DNA of 64,000 nt, taken from the NCBI RefSeq assembly GCF_018613795.1, contig NZ_JAGGPN010000038.1:1-64000 (forward strand), written 5' to 3'. Source of the stretch: Arthrobacter sp. ISL-65 (GTDB lineage Bacteria > Actinomycetota > Actinomycetes > Actinomycetales > Micrococcaceae). A program made the translations under genes and the position numbers. The notes below the pieces were generated by a model, which worked only from the letters and a program-made list of their open reading frames with translations, ran no database searches and was not told where the DNA came from. This document shows positions 45,389 through 52,346 of this stretch, in pieces (position 1 is the stretch's first letter; each line of letters begins with the position of its first letter).

Positions 45389-45796
45389 CTAGGCTGCCAT
45401 CCAGTCCACGTCACCATCGTCGCCGACCCGGCATGTCTTCTTGTAGCTCAGCACTTCGCCTGTGGCCGTCATGCTGATGTCGTAGGAGACGACAATGTCG
45501 TACGCGTGAGGACGGTTGCGGAGGTCGTACTCCGAAACGTCCCCGACGAACTGGACAGACTGAACGGCGTGGGCGGATTTGCCATTGGAAGTCCTGGCCT
45601 GAAAACGCAGATCGTTCTCGCAGGCAGTCTTGGTCTGGTTTTTCACGCTGTCGGGAATGTCCGCCGCTGCGGCCGCCGATCGAGACGAACGTGCTGCAAG
45701 CTCTGAAGCGCGCACTTCCTCCGGCGTTGCACGGTGGGCGCACCCGGCGACCAGGAATAGCGAGACGAGGCCGGCGGTCGCCAGAAGTCTTTTCAT
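45389..45796 (-). CDS. Small lipoprotein of unknown function
   Basis: A 135-residue protein with a lipoprotein signal (LLATAGLVSLFLVAGC, Cys19). The mature part is mostly hydrophilic with two cysteines (TACENDLRFQ; KKTCRVGDD) and a beta-rich end (AYDIVVSYDISMTATGEVLS). It could be a surface immunity or exclusion protein, but nothing in it shows this directly. Confidence 0.65.
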   Translation of the reverse strand: MKRLLATAGLVSLFLVAGCAHRATPEEVRASELAARSSRSAAAAADIPDSVKNQTKTACENDLRFQARTSNGKSAHAVQSVQFVGDVSEYDLRNRPHAYDIVVSYDISMTATGEVLSYKKTCRVGDDGDVDWMAA

Positions 45797-45897
45797 TTTC
45801 TCCCCCTGAACGGACTCCGAACCTCAGAGTCCAAGCACAATGCTACGTGGCAGGCTCCCCCACCGGAGCACGGCTGGGTTCATGAGAGAGTACGTTC

Positions 45898-46485
45898 ATG
45901 GTGGGACCAGAAAACCAGCCGATGATCACGGACTGGATGAGCGCGTGGGGAACCGTTGGGACGCTGGCCGCGTCCCTCATCCTTTCCTTCATATCCCTTG
46001 TCATGACTCTCAACGATCGCAGGGGTAAGAGGCACGCCGAGAAGATGGAACGGGCGAAGGCGTTCGCCCACGTGGAAGTAGATGACCAAGAGGTTCGCTG
46101 GAGTGTGGTTAATGCGTCCCCGTATCCCATCCGCCAAGTACACCTGCTGGCTGTCCCTTTCATGGTGGGACCGGCGGGCAAAAAGCTGGCAGGCAGCACG
46201 ACAAGGAATCTAAGCTTCAGCACCCAATACATCGAACCGAGCACCACCCATAAGGAAGCACCCCCGAGGACGTCGCGGGCAGAATGGAATGTTTTGCTGC
46301 CTTGGATTGACTACGCAATACGGCTTGACTTCGTTGACTACCAGGGCACGCACTGGGTGCGAGCGGCCAACGGCGACGTCACGCCCATAGAAAAGCTCAA
46401 GGGGGGAGGATTCGCCAAACTACCCCGCACACGCTACGAACCCGATCTTCCGCGCCGCTGGCGCTGGCCGCGCAGGCAACGCTAG
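45898..46485 (+). CDS. Membrane-anchored hypothetical protein with outer beta domain
   Basis: A 195-residue protein. One transmembrane helix (GTVGTLAASLILSFISLVMT) is followed by a charged stretch (NDRRGKRHAEKMERAKA) and a beta domain starting VRWSVVNASPYPIRQVHLLA. The plan is the same as in the 41081-41773 gene. Basic, Arg/Trp-rich C-terminus (DLPRRWRWPRRQR). No known domain. Confidence 0.65.
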   Translation: MVGPENQPMITDWMSAWGTVGTLAASLILSFISLVMTLNDRRGKRHAEKMERAKAFAHVEVDDQEVRWSVVNASPYPIRQVHLLAVPFMVGPAGKKLAGSTTRNLSFSTQYIEPSTTHKEAPPRTSRAEWNVLLPWIDYAIRLDFVDYQGTHWVRAANGDVTPIEKLKGGGFAKLPRTRYEPDLPRRWRWPRRQR

Positions 46486-46493
46486 CGGTCGCC

Positions 46494-46633
46494 GTCTCGC
46501 AACCCAAGAGATTTAAGACAGATCACTTGCGAGACACATCTGCCCCCTATAGCGCCCATAAAGTGTCTCGCTTGCATGTCTCGCAACTACCTGCTAATTT
46601 TGAGGTACGCAAACACTGTTGCGAGACACATCT
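46494..46633. promoter_or_regulatory. Resolvase site: five copies of TTGCGAGACA in both orientations
   Basis: The motif TTGCGAGACACATCT stands at 46527-46541 and 46619-46633. Inverted copies are at 46494-46502 (GTCTCGCAA), 46563-46571 (GTGTCTCGC) and 46576-46586 (ATGTCTCGCAA). The cluster ends 17 bases before the resolvase start. Such a nested array is the layout of a res site bound by a Tn3-type resolvase, and would also let it regulate its own gene. Confidence 0.7.
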
Positions 46634-46649
46634 AGGGACGCAGGGAAAC

Positions 46650-47231
46650 ATGGGAAAGCTGATCGGATACGCACGAGTTTCGACCAGGGCACAGGACACA
46701 GACAGGCAGCAGGTTGATCTGCTGGCCGCTCAAGTAAGGCGAGATGATCTGTACGTTGATCACGGCGTGAGCGGTGCTAAGGCATCACGTGTGGCGCTGG
46801 ACAAAGCACTGGATGCTTTGCACGAGGGCGATACCCTGGTTGTCACCACGCTGGACCGCTTGGGGCGCTCCACCGTAAACATGCTGGCACTGGCTGAGCA
46901 GATCAAGAGCAAAGGTGCGGGGCTCCGCGTACTTAACTTGGGGGGTGGAGAGGTAGACACCAGCACGCCTATGGGCGGCATGGTCTTTACCGTCATGGCG
47001 GCGCTGGGACAGATGGAGCTAGAGATCAAGCGGGAGCGGATCAGCGACAGCGTGAGCAAGCGGCGTGCGGCTGGTAAGGATTTGGGTGGGCGCAAGGCGC
47101 AGTTCACAGACAGCCAGATCAAGAGCGCCGCCCGCCTGATTGAGTCAGGCGAGCCAGCAGCGCAGGTAGCGCGCGACTTGGGCATGTCCAGGGCCACCCT
47201 GTACCGGCGAATGGAGAAGCTCAAGCGGTAA
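46650..47231 (+). CDS. Small serine recombinase (resolvase/invertase)
   Basis: A 193-residue Tn3-type resolvase. The catalytic serine is in IGYARVSTRAQD, with the arginine motifs LDRLGRS and ERISDSVSKRR. The C-terminal helix-turn-helix is RLIESGEPAAQVARDLGMS then RATLYRRME. ATG at 46650; an open frame extends upstream through the repeat array but the family start is here. It probably resolves dimers of the circular element or recombines its own res site. Confidence 0.9.
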   Translation: MGKLIGYARVSTRAQDTDRQQVDLLAAQVRRDDLYVDHGVSGAKASRVALDKALDALHEGDTLVVTTLDRLGRSTVNMLALAEQIKSKGAGLRVLNLGGGEVDTSTPMGGMVFTVMAALGQMELEIKRERISDSVSKRRAAGKDLGGRKAQFTDSQIKSAARLIESGEPAAQVARDLGMSRATLYRRMEKLKR

Positions 47232-47375
47232 GCCGACGCACAGTTTAGACCCTGCCTAGCGCCCCGCCGGAGAGCGCCAGGAACGCCTACTGGAGGGCTG
47301 GTGGGCATCTATGCCCAGAAGCGCTTTTGCGGCGCTCCTGGTCCGCCCACAGGAGGGGTACGAGAGGCGCCCGCG

Positions 47376-49049
47376 CTAGAGAGTGGACTCGCCGACGAAG
47401 TCGCGGGCACCGTGGAGAAGCGCCTCGCCCCTGTCCGTCATTGGCTCCAGCAGTTGCAGCATGTCGTCCTCATGGGAGGTTCCGGCGGGAACCTCGCCCA
47501 CCCGGTAGTTGACGACCTCGCCGCCTACGTGAAAGCTGACATAGGTCCCCCTTCCAGCGGACTCTAGTGACGCCGCCACTGCCGCCGTACGCGCCAAGTC
47601 TTGGGCGCCCATCGGTCCCGGCCCCTCTCCGGGGGCCTTTACAACTACCTGAACAGTGTCGGGATTGAAGACCTTTGTGGACCCCTTGCCGTGCGGCAGC
47701 AGTATGACGTTGCAGATGCTTCGGAGGTAGTCACGCCGATCGTCGATATGCATACTCGCCCATTCAGATGCATAGGGTGAGTCGGCCGGTATGGTGACTA
47801 TCTGGTCCTGAGCCGGCGGACGACGTGACGCCGCCTCTTCCCGTTTTGCCATCTCAGCCGTAATGGCGGATAACTCCTTCTCGATCGCCGCATTCACCGT
47901 GCCCAGCATGTGCATGGGTATCTGGCCAAGTGCAGCTTGAACGGCTGCCTCTTCTTGCCGCTTCCGGAGGGCTGTCGCTTCCAACTCCAGCCTCTCTGCT
48001 TCCAGGTCAGTGCCGGTGTCCTCCGTCTTGGCGCGGTCTTGGGCAGCCCGCACGGCAACAATGGCAGCGTTGACGACGTGGTCTACAAACTCAATCCGCT
48101 TGCTGACGTGGCCAGAGCCGCGCACAGCACACCGGTATATGCGGTGCTTCTCTCCGTTTCGGGTGGTCACCGTCGCCGACCGGACGTAACCGCCGCAGTA
48201 GCATTGCGCGATTCCCGCCAGCAGGTGCACCGCCTTGTTGGACTGCGAGCGCCTGCGAGACGGATCGTCGAGTACCGCACAGACACCACGCCATACGTTC
48301 TCCGAGACAATGGCAGGAAATGTGGACGGCCCCACTATGTCTCCCCGCAGGGCCGCAAGCCCTGCGTTTCGGGGGCGCTTGAGCGCCTGCCCTAACGTCG
48401 CGTACGACCACGCGTTGCCCAGCGTGGTCTTGATACCCCTGTCATCGAAGTCGCGGATGATCGACCCCAGGCTGTCACCCCGAAGCACCCGCGCGCAGGC
48501 ATCTGCCAGCGCCTCCGATTCATCGGACTCAAGCTCAGGGACTCCATCTGTGATGGTCCAGCCAAAGGGGCGGGTTCCCCCGGTCCATTTCCCCGCACGC
48601 GTCGCCTGCTCCGAAGCCCGCCTGATCCTCGTCGCCTTCATGTCCGACTCGTATCTCGCAGCAGCCCCGAGCATCCTCGCAACGAGCTGGCCCGAGTCGG
48701 TGGAGAGGTCCATCTCCCCCGCCTTGACAGAATGCGTCAGGGCTCCGCCCGCCTTGCACGCGTCAATGTAGGCTTCCAGCTCCACTGGACGGCGGTTGAG
48801 CCTGTCAAAATGCCAGCACAGTACGGCGTCTACTTCGCCCGCTGCAACTCGCTTAAGCATCGCGCTGTACGCTGGGCGGGCCTTACCGGAGTATGCACTG
48901 AGGTCGTTGTCAGTGAATACGCGGACGACCGTGTAACCCTTCGCTTCTGCCAACTCCCGGCAGTCTTCCTCTTGACGTTGAACGCCAAGCCTCGCCCCTG
49001 TCTTGTCGTCGCTGATACGGCAGTAGATGAAGGCTGTGCGAGAGGACAT
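47376..49049 (-). CDS. Large serine integrase of element 1
   Basis: A 557-residue site-specific recombinase. The resolvase domain starts FIYCRISDDKTG with the nucleophilic serine, followed by CWHFDRLNRRPVELE and AARYESDMKATRIRRA. A recombinase domain (about 170-260) and a zinc ribbon (IAQCYCGGYVRS...YRCAVRGSGHVSK) follow, then a coiled-coil region (LEAERLELEATALRKRQEEA). Its start lies 42 bases from the element border, the usual place for an integrase next to its attachment site. Confidence 0.93.
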   Translation of the reverse strand: MSSRTAFIYCRISDDKTGARLGVQRQEEDCRELAEAKGYTVVRVFTDNDLSAYSGKARPAYSAMLKRVAAGEVDAVLCWHFDRLNRRPVELEAYIDACKAGGALTHSVKAGEMDLSTDSGQLVARMLGAAARYESDMKATRIRRASEQATRAGKWTGGTRPFGWTITDGVPELESDESEALADACARVLRGDSLGSIIRDFDDRGIKTTLGNAWSYATLGQALKRPRNAGLAALRGDIVGPSTFPAIVSENVWRGVCAVLDDPSRRRSQSNKAVHLLAGIAQCYCGGYVRSATVTTRNGEKHRIYRCAVRGSGHVSKRIEFVDHVVNAAIVAVRAAQDRAKTEDTGTDLEAERLELEATALRKRQEEAAVQAALGQIPMHMLGTVNAAIEKELSAITAEMAKREEAASRRPPAQDQIVTIPADSPYASEWASMHIDDRRDYLRSICNVILLPHGKGSTKVFNPDTVQVVVKAPGEGPGPMGAQDLARTAAVAASLESAGRGTYVSFHVGGEVVNYRVGEVPAGTSHEDDMLQLLEPMTDRGEALLHGARDFVGESTL

Positions 49050-49091
49050 GGAAACAGCATATCTTGAAGTGTGCCTGAGTCATGTTCGGGA

Positions 49092-49097
49092 AGCCCG
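49092..49097. other. Attachment site of element 1, right end
   Basis: CGGGCT on the minus strand, shared with 39702-39707. On the tadA side it is preceded by CTCAACAG, on the element side followed by TCCCGAACATG. Confidence 0.75.
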
Positions 49098-49364
49098 CTG
49101 TTGAGGGCGATCAGCATGTCGAGGCTCTCTGCTTCGCGGACTTCGCCCACCACCAGGCGGTCAGGCCGCATGCGTAGGGCTTCCTTAACCAGCCTGCGGA
49201 GCGGTATCTCGCCTTCGCCTTCGAGGTTGGGCTGCCGGCATTGCAGCCCGACCACATCGCGCAGTGGAAACTGCAGTTCGAAGATCTCCTCGACCGTGAT
49301 GACGCGCTCGCGGCTGCCTATGCTGGCTGCGAGGCAGTTCAGCAGCGTGGTCTTCCCCGCCTGC
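49092..49364 (-). pseudogene. tadA: Middle fragment of tadA/cpaF
   Basis: Exactly 91 codons of the pilus ATPase lie alone between two elements. The frame reads QAGKTTLLNCLAASIGSRER (rest of the Walker A motif), VITVEEIFELQFPLRDVVGL, then RMRPDRLVVGEVREAESLDM (Walker B region) and LIALNSGL. Its ends match the two attachment sites, and its phase fits both neighbouring fragments, giving 407 residues in all. It has no start or stop of its own. The lack of frameshifts argues for recent insertion or selection for reversible loss. Confidence 0.9.
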
Positions 49365-49366
49365 GT
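49365..49366. other. Crossover dinucleotide of element 2, left end
   Basis: The dinucleotide AC (minus strand) at 49366-49365 is flanked by CGGGCTGT on the element side and GCAGGCGGGGAAG on the tadA side. It corresponds to AC at 61982-61981. Confidence 0.7.
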
Positions 49367-49398
49367 ACAGCCCGATATAAAACCAGTATATTAGTTCC

Positions 49399-50925
49399 AT
49401 GTCCATACGTCGCTGTGCTATTTACGCCCGCATTTCCGTAAGTGCGGAGGAATCCGTTTCCATCGCCCGCCAGCTCGAAGCCACTCGGCAATACGCTGCC
49501 TCGCGTGGCTGGCAGGTGGTCGCAGAGTTCACAGATGACGGCGTCTCTGCCTCCCGGAACAAACCCGAGGACCGAGCCGGGTGGCGCGCTCTGCTTGACT
49601 CGCCCGAGCAATACGACGCCGTCATCGTCTGGAAGATCGACCGGCTGGCACGCAAGGTGCTGGACTTCCTCCACGCCCACGAGGCACTGCGGGATCGCAA
49701 AGCGGGCATCGTCGCGGTTGAGGACCCAGTAGATATGACCACGGCACAGGGGCGCGCCTTCGCTACACTGCTGGCCGTGTTCGGCGAGATGGAAGCGGAG
49801 GCAACTAGGGCACGAGTCAAGGCAGCGCGGCGGTTCCTTGTCATGACGGGGCGAGTACCGGGCGGCACGCTGGCCTATGGGTGGCGCTCGGTGCCGAACC
49901 CTGACGGCCCCGGGCTGGTCCTAGCCCAAGACCCACACCACATCGGCTTCGTGCGAGGGGCGGTAGAGCGGATCCAGCGGGGTCACTCGATCTATTCCAC
50001 TGTGCAATGGCTGGACGAGGTTGGAGCGCCCCTGCCAAGCGCCTCCCAGAAGAGCCGCAAGCGCGACGGCTGGTCCTACACGACCGTCGAGCGGCTGCTA
50101 CGCAACCCGGTCCTGGCCGGCATGACTGCCTACAACCCGGGCAACACCACGCAGACCCGGGGCGAGGACGTGCTACGGGACAGCGAGACCGGGCTACCCG
50201 TGGTGGACGAGTCGATCGCCATAATGACTGTTTCGGAGTGGCGGACGATGGTGAAGAGTTTGGACGAGCGCGACTCCGCTCAGGCGCTGCCCCGGGCGCT
50301 CCGTTCCACCACGTCACCGCTGTTGTCGGGGCTGGTCTCCTGCGGGCACTGCCGCGACGACAGCGATGAGCCGGTACGCATGCACCGCGGCACGACTCAG
50401 GGCCGCCCGGGCTACTCATGTCGGTCCTGCTACCAGACCATCACCAAGTTCGAGGACTACGTCATCGAGGAGTTCCTTCGGCAGAAGGGCGAGCGGGTGC
50501 GGTGGTCTTTGGTGCGGGAGGTCCATGAGGGCGCAGCAGCCATGCTCCCCGAAATTGAGCACCGCCTGTCCGAGCTGACTGCTCAGCTCCAGTCCACTGA
50601 CGACGAGGAGGAGGCCGACCGAATCACGGGGCAGATATCCAACCTTCGCAGCATGCGACGCGAGGCGCGCGGGGCAGCGCCGGTGGTGGTTCAGCGCGCC
50701 GTGCGGCACACGCGGACCTTTGGTGAGGACTGGGCCGAGGCCACCACCCCGGCTGAACAGCGCGCCGTGCTGGACGATGCCCTGCAGTCGGTGGTGGTGG
50801 TGCGGGGACGGGTCGGTAGGGGGTTGGACCGGAACCGCCTGTCGTTCCACTGGAACAGCCCCGAGGACCTCGGCCCAATCGAGGCTCCCGACGACGAGAC
50901 GCTGGCGCGCTGGGCCGAGGGCTGA
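49399..50925 (+). CDS. Large serine integrase of element 2
   Basis: A 508-residue recombinase. The catalytic serine is in AIYARISVSAEESVSIARQL; further marks are VWKIDRLARKVLDFL and EMEAEATRARVKAA. The recombinase domain contains YGWRSVPNP and WSYTTVERLLRNPVLAGMTA. The zinc ribbon is GLVSCGHCRDD...YSCRSC. It begins 33 bases inside the element, as expected. It is divergent from and only distantly like the element-1 integrase, so the two elements are of separate origin. Confidence 0.93.
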   Translation: MSIRRCAIYARISVSAEESVSIARQLEATRQYAASRGWQVVAEFTDDGVSASRNKPEDRAGWRALLDSPEQYDAVIVWKIDRLARKVLDFLHAHEALRDRKAGIVAVEDPVDMTTAQGRAFATLLAVFGEMEAEATRARVKAARRFLVMTGRVPGGTLAYGWRSVPNPDGPGLVLAQDPHHIGFVRGAVERIQRGHSIYSTVQWLDEVGAPLPSASQKSRKRDGWSYTTVERLLRNPVLAGMTAYNPGNTTQTRGEDVLRDSETGLPVVDESIAIMTVSEWRTMVKSLDERDSAQALPRALRSTTSPLLSGLVSCGHCRDDSDEPVRMHRGTTQGRPGYSCRSCYQTITKFEDYVIEEFLRQKGERVRWSLVREVHEGAAAMLPEIEHRLSELTAQLQSTDDEEEADRITGQISNLRSMRREARGAAPVVVQRAVRHTRTFGEDWAEATTPAEQRAVLDDALQSVVVVRGRVGRGLDRNRLSFHWNSPEDLGPIEAPDDETLARWAEG

Positions 50926-51054
50926 ACTGCCCGAGCCAGTGGCGAGCATCCTTCGAAGCTCCCTCTCCGTCCTTACGGGGGGTTGTCGGGCCGAGTACCT
51001 CATGAGCCCCCCGGGGAGTCCGTAGAGGGACGCTCGCGGGCTCCAGACTCGGGC

Positions 51055-51075
51055 GGGACTAGGGACTAGGGACTA
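51055..51075. repeat. Three tandem copies of GGGACTA
   Basis: GGGACTA is repeated three times without a gap. The last CTA is the stop codon (TAG) of the resolvase gene on the minus strand. Positions 50926-51054 show no gene. Confidence 0.8.
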
Positions 51076-51738
51076 GGCGCGCTGCAGCCGTTCCAGCGTC
51101 TTCGAGACGGTGGCGGGCCGCCACTGACCCCCGCGGGCGGTCGGCACGCCTTCGGTGTTCAGGAGGTCGCAGACGCCCTGCAGAGTCAGCCCCGAGGCAC
51201 GCAACTCGACGATGCGGTTGGCTGTTGACTCGGGCATGTTGACCGGGCGGCCACCACGACGCATGCGGTCCCGTGCCTCGGGGGAGATCTTGGTGAGCGC
51301 TGCCCGTGTGCGCTCACCGATGCGGCGGCGTTCCATTTCCGCGAACGTGACCGTGACGTGCGCCATAGCTGCCCCAGTTACGGTGGTGGTGTCCACGTCA
51401 AGGTCCAGGCAGATCAGCGCCCACTGCTGCTGCCCGGCGGTCTCAAGCATCCCGGCGAAGTCAGCTACCGACCGGCTCAGACGGTCCAGCTTGGACACTG
51501 CGAGGGCATGGGCCCGGCCCATCTTCAGGTCGTCCAGCACCCGAGCCAGGACCGGCCGACCCTTCAGGCTCTTAGCACTCGCTGCGTCCTCACGGCGAAT
51601 CTCCAGCACCCAGCCCCGGCGGGCGGCGGCGGCATGCAGTTCGGCAACCTGCACCTCGGGGCCGATGTCCTGCTTATCCGTGCTGACTCGAACGTAGCCA
51701 ATGACTGGGAGCGGAGCGGTGGTGGCGGCGGTGGGCAT
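51073..51738 (-). CDS. Small serine recombinase (resolvase) of element 2
   Basis: A 221-residue resolvase: IGYVRVSTDKQD holds the nucleophile, VSKLDRLSRSVADFAG and EMERRRIGERTRAAL follow. The C-terminal part (IVELRASGLTLQGVCDLLNTEGV, split by ASGLT, then PTARGGQWRPATVSKTLERL) is the recombinase-type helix-turn-helix. A 14-base perfect palindrome lies six bases in front of its start and is a likely binding site. Confidence 0.9.
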   Translation of the reverse strand: MPTAATTAPLPVIGYVRVSTDKQDIGPEVQVAELHAAAARRGWVLEIRREDAASAKSLKGRPVLARVLDDLKMGRAHALAVSKLDRLSRSVADFAGMLETAGQQQWALICLDLDVDTTTVTGAAMAHVTVTFAEMERRRIGERTRAALTKISPEARDRMRRGGRPVNMPESTANRIVELRASGLTLQGVCDLLNTEGVPTARGGQWRPATVSKTLERLQRA

Positions 51739-51743
51739 AGCCC

Positions 51744-51777
51744 AAGTTTACTAATGGTGGACCCCATTAGTAAACTT
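51744..51777. promoter_or_regulatory. Perfect 14-base inverted repeat before the element-2 resolvase
   Basis: AAGTTTACTAATGG (51744-51757) and CCATTAGTAAACTT (51764-51777) around TGGACC. It fills the 40 bases between the resolvase start and the stop of the upstream gene. Position and symmetry suggest a resolvase operator/crossover site; a terminator for the upstream gene is less likely because no T run follows. Confidence 0.7.
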
Positions 51778-51778
51778 C

Positions 51779-52096
51779 TTAGTCCTGACCCAGCTCCCGG
51801 ACGGCGTCCCGCAGTCCCTGCACGTAACCCGACAGCGCCTCCCGGGTGCGCCCGTCCACGGCGCTCTGGACGTCCTCGGGGACTGCAGCGAGCATTCGGG
51901 CGATGGCCTCGGCGCGGTCGGTCAGGAGCTGCAGCCGGTCACGGAGGCTACCCCCATGCCAAGAGGTATCCAAAGGTTCCACCCCCTTCCAAGGGGTAGC
52001 TGCAGGTGCCACCCCCTTCCAAGGGGTAGCTGCAGGGTCGGCGGGCAGCTCGGGGGTCGAGTCAGAAGGGTCGGCGGCGGGTGGTGTCCTAGCCAT
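51779..52096 (-). CDS. Small protein with TPWKGV repeats
   Basis: A 105-residue protein of unknown function. The N-terminal half repeats ATPWKGVAP, ATPWKGVEP and a decayed LDTSWHGGS, coded by two exact and one degenerate 30-base units. The C-terminal half is an amphipathic helix pair (LRDRLQLLTDRAEAIARML; SAVDGRTREALSGYVQGLRD). It lies between the resolvase and the replication gene in the same direction. Confidence 0.6.
   Translation of the reverse strand: MARTPPAADPSDSTPELPADPAATPWKGVAPAATPWKGVEPLDTSWHGGSLRDRLQLLTDRAEAIARMLAAVPEDVQSAVDGRTREALSGYVQGLRDAVRELGQD
51979..52038. repeat. Two 30-base tandem repeats with a central palindrome
   Basis: CCACCCCCTTCCAAGGGGTA with GCTGCAGG and two variable end bases repeats at 51979-52008 and 52009-52038. 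Each holds CCCCTTCCAAGGGG, an inverted repeat. It is inside the reading frame of the TPWKGV protein but may also be a DNA-binding array. Confidence 0.7.
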
Positions 52097-52253
52097 GGGG
52101 GTGGATCTCCTTTGGTAGTGGTGCGGGGGACGGGAGGGATGAAATCTATTTTCTACCCCTCCCTCAGCGGGTAGCTGGTTCGGTAGGCCGCCTAATCAGG
52201 GGTCTACCAAGCCCCAGTGAAACTGTCATTTGTCAGGCCTCGCCCGGGACCCC

Positions 52254-52346
52254 GCCTCAAGCCCTCCCTAAAGGAGGAGGGCTTGAGGCTGGGTTGGGCT
52301 ACCAAGCCTAGGGCGGGGTTGGGGCGGGGTTGGGCTTGGGGCTTGG
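52254..52346. repeat. 14-base hairpin and G-rich repeats downstream of the replication gene
   Basis: GCCTCAAGCCCTCC (52254-52267) pairs perfectly with GGAGGGCTTGAGGC (52276-52289). Between it and the replication gene stop lie short repeats of GGGCGGGGTTGGG and GGGCTTGGGGCTTGG. CTACCAAGCC also recurs at 52204 and 52301 with small changes. This could be the terminator of the replication gene, or part of an origin. No gene is seen in 52097-52346. Confidence 0.55.

Larger units (their letters stand above)
39708..49091. mobile_element. Element 1: about 9.4-kb serine-integrase element inside tadA
   Basis: Bounded by the two CGGGCT hybrid sites inside tadA. It carries a large serine integrase at its right end, a small resolvase with a repeat-rich site, a RelA/SpoT-domain protein, a DUF4062 protein, an HNH nuclease, a lipoprotein and membrane-anchored proteins. 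Base composition is visibly lower in GC than the flanks in several genes. No replication, packaging or conjugation gene was recognised, so it is an integrative genomic island or a satellite that relies on others for movement. Confidence 0.85.

Noticed and set aside
49092..49364. Middle tadA piece as an independent gene
   Set aside because: It has no start or stop of its own; both ends coincide with attachment sites and its residues align to the interior of the ATPase.
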